A model generated the notes under the pieces. The model had not been told where the DNA came from. It ran no database searches and saw only the letters and a program-made list of their open reading frames with translations. Of a DNA stretch of 64,000 nt, positions 10,077 through 18,947 are shown piece by piece. Positions within the stretch are counted from its first letter, which is position 1. The number at the start of each line of letters is the position of its first letter. Made by a program: the position numbers and the translations under genes. The stretch comes from Chondrus crispus (Eukaryota > Rhodophyta > Florideophyceae > Gigartinales > Gigartinaceae): positions 33,934 through 97,933 of the forward strand of contig NW_005178495.1 in the NCBI RefSeq assembly GCF_000350225.1, written 5' to 3'.

Positions 10077-10366
10077 TCACCCTACATTTCCAACTGAAAT
10101 CACATCAATCTCAGAGAACGATCCAATGTCGCCCTATACAGTGTATAACATGCCGATCTTTATCTGTGTGTATAGTATGCACACAGATAAAGATCGGCAT
10201 GTTTCAACATGCCGTTTTCTTAGGGCGACGTCACCCTCGGAATTGGATGAATGAGGAACGTCACCCTTCAATGCCACCTCAATTGGGGTAGTAGCCCCCA
10301 AAACACCCCCAGGGCTAGAAAGTCACCCCCCCCTCCAGGGGCATCAAATGCCGCACCTGTCACCCC
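10077..10366 (-). repeat. Right array of TCRCCC motifs (complement of GGGYGA)
   Basis: TCACCCT 10077, TCGCCCT 10129, TCACCCT 10231, TCACCCT 10261, TAGCCCC 10292 (degenerate), TCACCCC 10323, TCACCCC 10360. The 10231-10323 run is spaced 30, 31 and 31 bp. The array is the mirror image of the left array at 2199-2331. Confidence 0.55.
10147..10203. repeat. Perfect 24-bp hairpin
   Basis: Left arm 10147-10170 (AACATGCCGATCTTTATCTG followed by TGTG) and right arm 10180-10203 are exact reverse complements around a 9-base loop. AACATGCCG recurs directly after the right arm at 10206, as expected if the inverted copy arose by template switching. It lies inside motif-array element 1. Confidence 0.9.
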
Positions 10367-11836
10367 AAGATTCACAAATGGCCCATTACAATTTTGTCTG
10401 TATGTGTCTGTGGCGCAAGTATGGGTTTGCGCTGGGGTCCGGCAACGGGCATGTGGTGAATGAAGACGCGCTGCAGATCGACGTGACAGGCGGCGGGGCT
10501 GAGGACCGGGTGCAAGCGCACCCTAGTAGAAAACATGGTAACTGAATGGTTGGTCAGTGGTTGACCCTTCTGGCGGCCTGGTGGTTGGTGCATGGAGGTC
10601 GTTGGTTGGTTACAATTTGCCAACCAAAGCCAACCATCACCAACCACTGGCCATTTATGGTTGTTCAGTGGTTGGGCACTGGCGGTTGAGTGGCAGGCGT
10701 CGTTGCCAATGGACGTCCACCGAACAACCGCTCGTGCTCAATGGACAACCATTGGCCCGCCGCTCGCATGTTTTGTCCCTCCCTACCGAATGGTAATTTC
10801 TATGTACGTGGGCTTCATTGTCCATTCATGTTCGTACATTTGTTCATGTCGTACTGGACAGAGAGCGTTGTGAGATTGTGACAAGTGTCAGAATAACAAC
10901 CACAAAAAACCTATGTCATTTGGCCCAGTGTATCGATTGTACTATACTGTATCTTGAATAGCATTTTGGCAAGTGTTCCCCTGGATTACAAGTTGTCCAA
11001 TTAAATTGTGGCAGATGGTGTACTTTCGAGGACAGCATTCAGCAGCAATTTCCAGCCAAGTATGTACACCGCGTCGGGCAGCGGCAATATCGCCAGGCGT
11101 AGCGACCGTCGTCGAAGTCTGGGGCAATAAGCATTCCATTTTAATAGACAATTAAGTCGCATGTGGCGAAAGTCGTGCACTGCGGCGCAGAAAGGAGGCC
11201 GAAGTCAGCGCGCTTCCCAAACTCGCTGCGCGCTCGCGTGAGGGACATGGCAGGGCAGCGGCAAGCTGGCGTGGTTGTCGAGGTGTGGCAGGGCAGGGCG
11301 GGAGGCGTCTTGCAGGTGTGCCTGCAGGCGGGTTGGAGTCGGCGGTGTGATGGTGCCTCGGCACACGCCGGTCTGTCGCGCGGACTCGACCCTTTGGACG
11401 GGCATGTCTAACGCGCGTGCCTCCAATTATACCCGACGCTTCGTCTTTGGCTGGTGGCGGCACACTTGTGCGCGGCCGTTCGCTTTCCGCCTCCGGTCGG
11501 TCTGCCAACGAGCAGCCGTCAGGGCTTCTAGGCGCGCCACGCGTCTGCGGGTGGGTCTCGATGTCAAAACGCTGAACGAAGGAGGCGGCGCATGTGGGGG
11601 CAGAGGGCACTTGATCGAGCGCTTTGCCTGGTGGATAGTGCACTGTGGGGGCGGGCGGTTTCTGTGTGTGTTAGCATGGGCGGGAAGGAGGGGTGCGCGA
11701 TGCAAGACGCAAGGGCGTACATAGTGGCGGAGTAGGTTGCGGCGCAGGCATAAGACGGACGGGCACTTGGAGTATTTGAACACGCCACGCTTGCGCTCGA
11801 CGTGCCGTTTGTGGATCTTGGCTGGGCGCGGCTGTG
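10367..11836. other. Non-coding stretch with GGTTGGT/ACCAACC clusters
   Basis: At 10546-10690 many GGTTGG and CCAACC tracts alternate on the two strands and could fold back. From 11160 onward the sequence is GC-rich, but every frame is short and of biased composition. I see no gene I can support. Confidence 0.4.
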
Positions 11837-12475
11837 CCAGCGGGCGCTCCGAGGCGAGAGGGCTCTCTGCGGCATCGAGGCTAACAAGGATAGAAAGAGC
11901 TGTCTTAGGCGGTAAGGCCAGTTGTGGCAGTGCATGGTACTGCGTTGTGGGGCACAATGTAGGTATGAGCAATGGAGAGCTGAGGTAGTGGGCGGATGAG
12001 AGAATGCATGTGTCAGAGCAAGGTGCGCATGGGCTCACCTGAGAAGAAGTCAAACGCAAGAAGATAAAGTACTTGCACACTAGCCCGGGTTCGCTCGAGG
12101 CTATGTGCGACACTGCGGTGTTGGATGAAGACAACGGAATGAGCGGTGATGCTGGCGGCGGTACCAGCGGGCGCTCCGCAGCGAGCGGGCTTTCTGCGGC
12201 ATCGACGCCAACAAGTAGAGAAAGAGCTGTCTCAGGCGATACGGCCAGTTGTGTTAGTGTAAGATACTACGTTGTAGGGCACGACGAAGATATGGGCAAT
12301 GGAGAGATGAGTTAGTGGGCGAACGAGAGAATGCGTGTGTCAGGTCAAGGTGCACAAGGCGTCATCTGAGAAGAAGTCAATGCAAGAAGATAAAATACTT
12401 CCACACTAGGCCGAGGTAGCTGAAGTCTATTTGCAGCACTGCAGTGTTGGACGACGACAACGGAATGAGTGATGA
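11837..12475. repeat. Tandem repeat, unit about 327 bp, two copies
   Basis: CCAGCGGGCGCTCCG recurs at 11837 and 12164. The following blocks correspond with scattered differences: TCTCTGCGGCATCGA, GAAAGAGCTGTCT, GAGAGAATGC, GAGAAGAAGTCAA, then TGTTGGATGAAGACAACGGA. A third copy starts near 12440 (GTGTTGGACGACGACAACGG) and stops at about 12475. No coding potential is conserved between copies. Confidence 0.75.
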
Positions 12476-12901
12476 TGCTGGAGGTTGCTTCCAGGTGCGG
12501 ACGGAGGGCACTGGAACTGCAGGTTCAGCTCCGACTTGGCGAAGGACACATAAGAGAAGGCATTCAGGTCTGTGAACAGCGTGTTAAATACACTAGATTT
12601 CACTGAAACGAAAGCACCCATGAGCGAAGAGCAATATCCCGAAGTATTTATCTGAGGTAGTTGCTCTTCGCTTAAACGAAGCTCCAGAACTACAATTTCA
12701 ATACGACGCCGCATGAGCAAAAAATGCCACTGGAAATATTGACGCAGATAGGGCGGGCTGTAGACCAGTCAGGCATGTATGCCAGTTCAACGTTTGAAGA
12801 GAGAGTCAGGCACACTTATTTTCTTAGACCACGCAGTATTTTGTTACTACCATCATACCCACTATCTGTGATAAGCAGAGTATCTAAGTAAAGTCTTTCA
12901 T
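12476..12901. other. 3' flank of Tnp2-type element
   Basis: No coding frame I can support. I looked for a CACTA-type terminus: CACTA occurs near 12587, but I found no matching inverted end to the right. Confidence 0.4.
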
Positions 12902-14640
12902 CTACAAAATAACATCTCGTGGTAGAAAACCTCTCTGATGCGAAGTTCGGGGTTTCAATGGCTGATATGTTCTGGATATGCTGGATACATCTTCAATAGT
13001 CTTCACATTAAAAACAGAAGAACTAGCCCGTGATCCCGACGCATAAACTTGATTTTGTCTCCCAATTTGCAGTCCACGAGTCACCCATCTGGCCAAAACA
13101 AGTATCCGTACCCCTTCCTTGCCCGTGAACGAGTCAAAAACGCAATGTTCAAGAAAACAGATTACCTCTCCATAGAAAACGTCGAAATCCAGCGCTGACG
13201 ACCCATCTCGCTGGAATTCAGCCGCAAAAAAAGATCGTGCCCGCCCGTGTTTTTCCGGAGTAAACTTTCCGTACTTCCTCATTGTACCTTCAGACGGTCT
13301 CCGAATAAAAAGCCTATCCCATGAGGAAATATGAGGGTTGTCCTCAATATGACGGGATGCCTCTGCCCTAGTTAACCCTTGGTTGGACTCGTAGAATCGC
13401 ACCAATAGATGTTTGACTTGGAAACCGAGCCTGTCGCTTAATCTCTCCACAGTAGTCATCAGAACCGGACCACGCAGCCAAAACCCAACGTACCTTCCAA
13501 TATTGCTGCCCTGAGAGCGTTGGTCTGACAATCCAGAACCCCTTCGCGTCTCCAACAGAGGGATAGATGTACTTGTAGCGATTGCCAGCATGAAAGTTGA
13601 CTGCTGAAAAGTCCACTTCGTGGCGACACTCTCAGCATATCTATATCGGGCATTAGTGGACTGTTTCACCACGCCGATGTATCGCTCGGATGAAAACTGA
13701 GATAGGCATACCAGTGGGCCGCAGCACTCTGTTGAATGCCCAATGTGTAGGAGCAGGTGAATAACGTACTTCATCAGATGTATACGATCCTGCCTTCCAC
13801 AATAGTACGTATCCGAGTAGTACTTGAAAAAGGAAACCGCCAGTTCGGAAATTTGGTCAAGTTCTACATGGTTAAGGCATGGGCGCATCGAAAGGTCCCA
13901 GAGCTGTTGGAAAGTCCACCACCCGTCGAGCACTTTAACAGGAAGTACTTGATGGAGAGCCACGAGGCTGGTTGTAAGCACAAGAGTACGCCATTCGTCC
14001 GCCTTCCAGCTACCCTTCTCCTTGATTGTTCGAGGTCTCCGTAACTCGTCGGAAATACCAGTTCCAGAATCTTTCAATATTGCATCAACCTTTCTCTGTA
14101 CTGTAGCACTTGACAGATACGCGTGTTCTCCTCCAGTTTCGAGTTCTCCTAACCAGATCTGTAAAACGTACGGGGCAACATTCTCAAACAAGAGGTGCAT
14201 GTGGTCTACAGGCATGCTTGCGTAAGGCATGATTGCGTCAAGTCTTTCTACAATGAGGGGTTTAGCGATTATTCCTGTATCTCGCTGTATAAATTCTCTT
14301 TCCTTTTTGGTACCACTGTCCACCAAGTACTCAATATCACGGAAGGTTGCCATTGTTTCATCTGAATTTCGCATAGGTAGCTGGCTAGGTCTCCAAAGGT
14401 TTCTTCTCGAGACAACATAGTTGCCTTTTCTGTTTCTCTTCGTGCTGGTGCAGTGGTCCGGGTAGTAGTACGTTTTTGAATTGGCACTAAGCTCACCCTT
14501 TATTAGGCAAAATCGACAAGGGCATACCCCATTCACCCCCTTAAGTCTGCAAATCTTCCTATTCGCCTGAAGATGCAGACCCTCCCGCTGCATTCCATCG
14601 CCCCCGAGTGCCCGCACCAGGTGTCGTGCGCTATATGTCT
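12902..14640 (-). pseudogene. Tnp2-type (CACTA/Plavaka-like) transposase, 5' truncated
   Basis: A long uninterrupted minus-strand frame (about 580 codons). Near the start is the zinc-binding stretch [14 protein letters not shown]. Near residue 150 is MPVDHMHLLFENVAPYVLQI, which matches the (P)VDYMH...LW signature of Tnp2 transposases. Near residue 310 is ECCGPLVCLSQFSSERYIGV, which matches the DUF4218-type GPV..W.FPFERY.G region. The C-terminal part is less conserved. Family members are usually longer at the N-terminus. Here homology stops near 14580-14640, where an eIF3i scrap begins on the other strand, so the 5' part has been replaced or lost. The frame has no stops, so the break may be recent. 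The encoded enzyme would cut and join CACTA-like elements. Confidence 0.75.
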
Positions 14641-14641
14641 T

Positions 14642-14790
14642 GAGGAGCTCGGACGCGTCAAGGGTCATTTCGGGCCTATCAATACGGTATCTTTCTCTCC
14701 CGACGGCAAACAGTATGTGTCAGGAGGAGAGGACGGCTTCGTGAGATTACATGATTTAGATCCGGATTACCTCACAAGAGGACAAGAAGG
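14642..14790 (+). pseudogene. C-terminal fragment of eIF3 subunit I (WD repeat)
   Basis: The frame contains [20 protein letters not shown] followed by [20 protein letters not shown] and PDYL. This is the highly conserved last WD repeat and tail of eIF3i/TIF34. The six preceding WD repeats are absent; upstream sequence is the antisense N-terminus of the Tnp2 transposase. After PDYL the frame runs on without similarity (to 14905). It is therefore either a host gene fragment picked up by the transposon or the stub of an eIF3i copy cut by the insertion. The intact gene must lie elsewhere, because eIF3i is essential. Confidence 0.8.
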
Positions 14791-14960
14791 GCTTGTCTAT
14801 TTTGTTTGCATATTGTACCGTAAATACCTTACTACCCTACGCCCTGACGGCCTGAGGTCAACAGTGCAGACGTTCCTACATTGCGATGCCTGCTGCACCT
14901 CTTGAGTTGTATACTGTAGGTGAGCACGCATCCCGTCGCTCTTGTAGCCAAACTTCGATA

Positions 14961-15380
14961 TCAGTTGTCCTCTGGGACGACCGCGCCGCATTCTACTCCA
15001 CTCGACTCAAATGAGGAACGGAATTGTTTAACATTCACGTCGTCCTCGTCTTGCAGAACGCATTCAATATCACTTTTCGGATAGCTCACAAAAAGAAGAG
15101 CGTAGTCTTGGTCGCGCTTTTCCTTGGGGAAGCCCAGTGCCTCACTTTGGTCAACTTTCCCTGAAGTTATTTTCACTACAACTGCACAAGTGGTACAACA
15201 CCCATTTAGACATGAGGAAGGAATATCAGCGTCCTGATCCGACATGCCATGCCAAACATATCGATCCTCCGGAACTTGATACGTTAAAACTCGGTCATTC
15301 TTAGGATCGTGTACGTTAACTGTGTGGGTCTTCGCATTTGGGTTCTTCAAACCAATTACGACCCATCGGAGCAAATACAT
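14961..15380 (-). CDS. FdC2-like [2Fe-2S] ferredoxin lacking the fourth cluster cysteine (start uncertain)
   Basis: The C-terminal domain matches ferredoxin C2 of plants and algae: YQVPEDRYVWHGMSDQDADI, SSCLNGCCTTCAVVV (the C-x4-C-x2-C ligand set), KVDQSEALGFPKEKRDQDYA, then ALLFVSYPKSD and LQDEDDVNVKQF. In FdC2 the segment is ALLC-V-x-YP; here the fourth ligand Cys is Phe (codon TTT near 15092-15097). FdC2 is a chloroplast protein linked to photosynthesis. The first in-frame ATG is at 15380, but the frame is open to 15671 without ATG. A possible 78-bp GT-AG intron (GTACACCAG to TTTGAAG, phase 0 in this frame) would join HQ to NPNAK. A transit-peptide-like stretch also occurs in another frame. 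It may be a decaying copy. Confidence 0.7.
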   Translation of the reverse strand: MYLLRWVVIGLKNPNAKTHTVNVHDPKNDRVLTYQVPEDRYVWHGMSDQDADIPSSCLNGCCTTCAVVVKITSGKVDQSEALGFPKEKRDQDYALLFVSYPKSDIECVLQDEDDVNVKQFRSSFESSGVECGAVVPEDN

Positions 15381-15383
15381 CCA

Positions 15384-17026
15384 GAAAATTGTCGTTGTCC
15401 ACAAACAAACAAACTGGTGTACCTGGTGAGGGATCTGCGTGTGGAGTATTGAGTGGTGAGGGCATACTGCGATGCCGACTGGGGTGTAAGGAGGCGCGAG
15501 TGACGCAATTCGAACGGAGGGTGGATGGTGCTGGGGATCTTGGGACTGTACTGTAGATGGATAGCCTCGAGGTGGGGGAGTGGAGCGAGGGCGGTAGTGC
15601 TCCTGAAGCGCGAAGGAGGCGAGTTTGACATGTTTGGGAACAAGATGCAGCGAGTGAGGATGTAACAGCACAACACACGGTTACGGGGGGAGGGCGCCGG
15701 TGGGTTAGTTTAGTTGTTCGACGAGTCGGGATGGAGAGGCATCGCGCAGGGCAGGATGACGGAAGGAGGTGTGGAAAATGGGAGCGACCGTAGCGGTCTG
15801 GTATGAGGGTACCAGCGGGGGGAGGTCGTCCTGCTGGACAGCAATGGCCTTGCCTCTTGCTATGAGGGGCTACATCCAGAGGAACAAGAGGCTGCTAAAG
15901 GAGGAAGCGTTGCTCTCTGCGCGGGGCGCCAGTTCGGGAGGTGCGGCGGTGCGGCGGCGGCAGAGCATGACGCGTACGGGGGCCGCGGGGGGGCAGGGAG
16001 TAGGTCGAATAGTGGATTGGGTGATGGGAGGGCGGGACCGGGGGCACAACACAATGTCTACGGAATGTGAGTGGTGGGTGGGTGGTTGGCGGTTGTAGAG
16101 TCTGCCACACGTCTGCCCAAGGCACTTTTCACCACTCAATGTTTTTGATTTCAGGGTAGGGTGGCGGTGTCGACGCCGTCGCTCTTCGCCGGGCGATCTC
16201 GTACGGCATCGCCCGGGGAGCTGCGCGTCCGGAGCGCGGCGTCTGTTGGCGCCTCCGAGGAGTGTGTCCCCCTCGGTGTGCGGTGCGGCCTGTCTGAGGG
16301 GTCGGGCCCGGGGCTACGTTTGGCAATCCCGCGGGGTATTGCGTGTCTCGCATGCCACTGTGCATACGTTTGCTCACGTGGGTTGCCCTTTTTCACGACT
16401 GATTTTCCGTTAATTTTCTCCTGCGCGTGGTGGCGGATTGACACCGAGCGAGCGGTGCGCTTCGTGGGATTGCCGCACTTTACGCCAAGTGTCCATATTT
16501 TTTCCATTTTCTCACACCCCTTCCGCCGGTGCGGTTGACGTCGACGGTGCGAGTGGGTGTGTTAAGGCCATTGTGACCAGTAGTTTGGCTTGGTCACGCG
16601 CGAGCGTATACGCGGGTCCCTCCATGATCACCTGTGTCGATCGGCGAGGCGGGGGCCTAATTACCTTACACACCGGTTCCGCTGTGCCGGTGATCGCGTC
16701 ACTTGTTGGCCGTCCCTACCCGAGATCGCTGGATGTAACGGTGCGTCCGGCGACCCTGCGCGGGAGGGCGTCTGACCCTTCAGCTCCGAAAGGGGTATAA
16801 GCCTTTCCTCGATCTATGCGCCGTCCTTGTGTTATCGATCATTACGAAGACCGCACATCTTCCAGGCAGTCCGTTCCGCCCTATCTCTACGTCTCGCGTC
16901 CCTGGCGTTCGGAAGTTAAATACGGTTTGGCTTTCGGACGTCCCCTCTTTCTCTAACCGCAAGAGACTAATTTAACCGTAACGGAGCGGTTGAATTTAGC
17001 CGTAACGAGACGGTTGAGGGCCCCCC
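15384..17026. other. Unresolved region left of gypsy element A
   Basis: It should contain the 3' LTR of gypsy A if that element is complete, but I could not find TG...CA ends. It is purine-rich at 15700-16060 and GC-rich at 16150-16350. A short imperfect tandem (CCGTAACGGAGCGGTTGAAT / CCGTAACGAGACGGTTGA) lies at 16975-17016. No gene is supported. Confidence 0.4.
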
Positions 17027-17897
17027 TTAAGCGTGAACGTCCGCGTTCACGTCCGAGGTGAGGTCCCTGCCGGTGTGCCTCCAGAGGCGTTGGGCGTAAC
17101 GAGACACCAACTCCTCTGGGACGTGAGTCATCACGGTCCAGGTGGGCGTGTCATAATCCGCCCACTTGATGAGGAACTCCGTAGTTCCGTCCTCCATGGC
17201 TCGATGCCGGAGTAATCGTTCGACGGCATACTGCGTGCCCTCGGTGACCTTGTCGGCAAGGTCACCCGGGGTTGTCGTACTCGCCCGTGGCGCCTTCATC
17301 GGCGTTGGCGCGTACACGCAGCGGTCTGCGGAGACGCGTTCAGTGACACCATCACGATCGATCGTGATGGTTCGCTTGTCATTCGCGAGGACGCGGTATT
17401 GCCCAACGGCGGGCGACGCGAGTTTGTTAAACGTCTTTCGCCCCATCGGCGGGGTTCAGGTAGACGTAATTACCCGGCTTGAGACGTGCGTTGATCCGTC
17501 TGACGCGCTTATCGAAGTCGCGCTTGTACCGAGCCTGCGTCCGCCGCAGCCTCCCGTAGGCCTTCTGGATCGTGTCGTTCAACGTCCTGAGGAACTCAGC
17601 CCGCTGATTCCCCCTATCGGAGGGGGGCGCGTCACCGTCGGCTCTACGGAGAGGGAACTCCGGCGGTGGTCGGCTGAGGACGAGCTCGGAGGGCTTCGTA
17701 CTCGTGGTACGATGCACGTGGGAGATATACGCATACGCAAGCGGCCCCACGTACACGTCTCAGTCGCCCTGATGCTCGCCAACGTAATTGCGTAGCATCA
17801 AAGCGATCGTCCGGTTGTGTTGCTCGACCTGCCCGTTCGTCTGGGGGTGGTACGCTGAGGTGTACAAGTTCGTCACCCCCCGGACACGGCACGTGCT
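17027..17897 (-). pseudogene. Gypsy A integrase C-terminus and chromodomain
   Basis: Read from 17897 leftward, the integrase core resumes (GVTNLYTSAYHPQTNGQVEQ, near 17810-17880). It passes through frame changes into RRINARLKPGNYVYLNPADG (17427-17756 frame) and ends with a separate frame, 17446 to 17027. That frame contains YAVERLLRHRAMEDGTTEFL, then IKWADYDTPTWTVMTHVPEE. This last block has the spacing and aromatic residues of a chromodomain (Y...FLIKW..Y..PTW), as in chromoviruses, where it directs insertion into heterochromatin. The Glu of the DDE triad should lie in the HPQTNGQVE block. Confidence 0.75.
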
Positions 17898-18942
17898 TGT
17901 AGTGCAATAACCGGCTCTACAGGGGGGTGAAAAGAAAGGAAACTAATGGGGTATGACAAAGTAGTCCGGGATTGGGGGACACACGTGTGAATATTTGCAC
18001 AGTGTAATTTTAATTATTTCATTTTATTTAGTTAATTTAGTTACCATTAATTTAGCTGACAGTAGATTAGATTTAGGATCTAGCGCCGCGAGCTACTGTA
18101 GTGGCTCCGGCGGGGCGATATATAACCAAGCCCATTGACCACCAAGTCAGTAAAGGTAACCCGAGTTGCCAGAGTCTGATATCGCCTTGGTCGAAGTCCG
18201 TCTTTTACAAGACATTCCCTTCAACTACAGATTACTTTATCCTTTGCGCTCGGGGGTTCCTTTTCCTTTTCCTTTGTTTCCCTATCATTTTCTATCTCTG
18301 TTTCTACCTATTTCCCTTATCTTGTGTTGGTACCATCGGTATTGGTTGCGACCGAACCGGTGTAGGTGTCTCGGCCATCGGGCGACACAGGTGACGTAGC
18401 GCTGCTACTGTGACCTATTTTCCGACGGAGACTGTTGCAACGACGCCTCCCTCGAAGGGCTTTGTCGTGTTACAAGCCAGTGTTGGTGCCATCGGCCTCG
18501 GTTGCGACCGAACCGGTGTAGGTGTTCTCGGCCATCGGGCGACACAGTTGGTGTAGCGCTGCTACTTTCATTCATCCCGTCGGGCTGCGTTGCGACGCCC
18601 CCGTCGAAGGCCTTGTCGCGTTACAAGGTGTCGAAGAAGCTCAACGAGCATTGGCCTTACAACCCAGTGGAACCGGGGTACTTACGTACACGCCCCACCC
18701 AACACTCGTCGAGCAATTCTCTTCGCAAGCCTCTACCACATCGATCCCGGGCCGGGCTGTTTCTCTGTGCCCCCCCTATCAGGGATCTGAGCTACTACGA
18801 GTCGCAAGCTCGTTTAAACGGAGAAGGGAGAGTCGGACACTCCGTAGCGCTGTGCCGTCGGCAGTTCTTCTTTTTGTTGCTGTTGTTGTTTTTGCTGGAC
18901 CATCGGACCTCGGTCTCTGCCTGACAGGCGCATTGCACTACA
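17898..18942. repeat. Solo LTR 1, inserted in gypsy A integrase
   Basis: A 1045-bp insert begins TGTAGTGCAAT and ends ATTGCACTACA, an 11-bp terminal inverted repeat with canonical TG...CA ends. It is flanked by GTGCT at 17893-17897 and again at 18943-18947. Removing it together with one GTGCT rejoins the integrase reading (PQFNAKFF... to ...GVTNLYTSAYHPQ). No gag-pol sequence is present, so it is a solo LTR left by LTR-LTR recombination. Internally a segment of about 156 bp is tandemly duplicated (18325-18480 and 18481 to about 18630, both starting TGTTGGT). Reading frames inside it are incidental. Confidence 0.88.
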
Positions 18943-18947
18943 GTGCT

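Larger units (their letters stand above)
2199..10366. mobile_element. Putative gene-carrying DNA element with phased GGGYGA termini, copy 1 (split by a copia insertion)
   Basis: The left end carries GGGYGA-type motifs at 2199, 2231 (degenerate), 2261, 2293 and 2325, spaced 30-32 bp. The right end carries the complementary motif TCRCCC at 10231, 10261, 10292 (degenerate), 10323 and 10360, spaced 30, 31, 31 and 37 bp. More copies lie at 9271, 9332, 9362, 10077 and 10129. Removing the copia element (2336-9200) leaves about 1.3 kb holding one GC-rich coding piece (9434-9952). Size, motif layout and cargo match the second element at 30446-31693. Subterminal motif arrays are known from CACTA-type DNA transposons, where they bind transposase. 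No transposase lies inside, so the element would be non-autonomous. I could not define exact ends or a target duplication. Confidence 0.5.

Noticed and set aside
11427..12134. 235-codon minus-strand frame with Cys/His residues
   Set aside because: No proper zinc-finger spacing, and it spans a non-coding tandem repeat.
15316..15678. Transit-peptide-like frame upstream of the ferredoxin
   Set aside because: Starts at GTG, and the candidate 78-bp intron does not join it in phase with the ferredoxin domain; kept only as a possibility.
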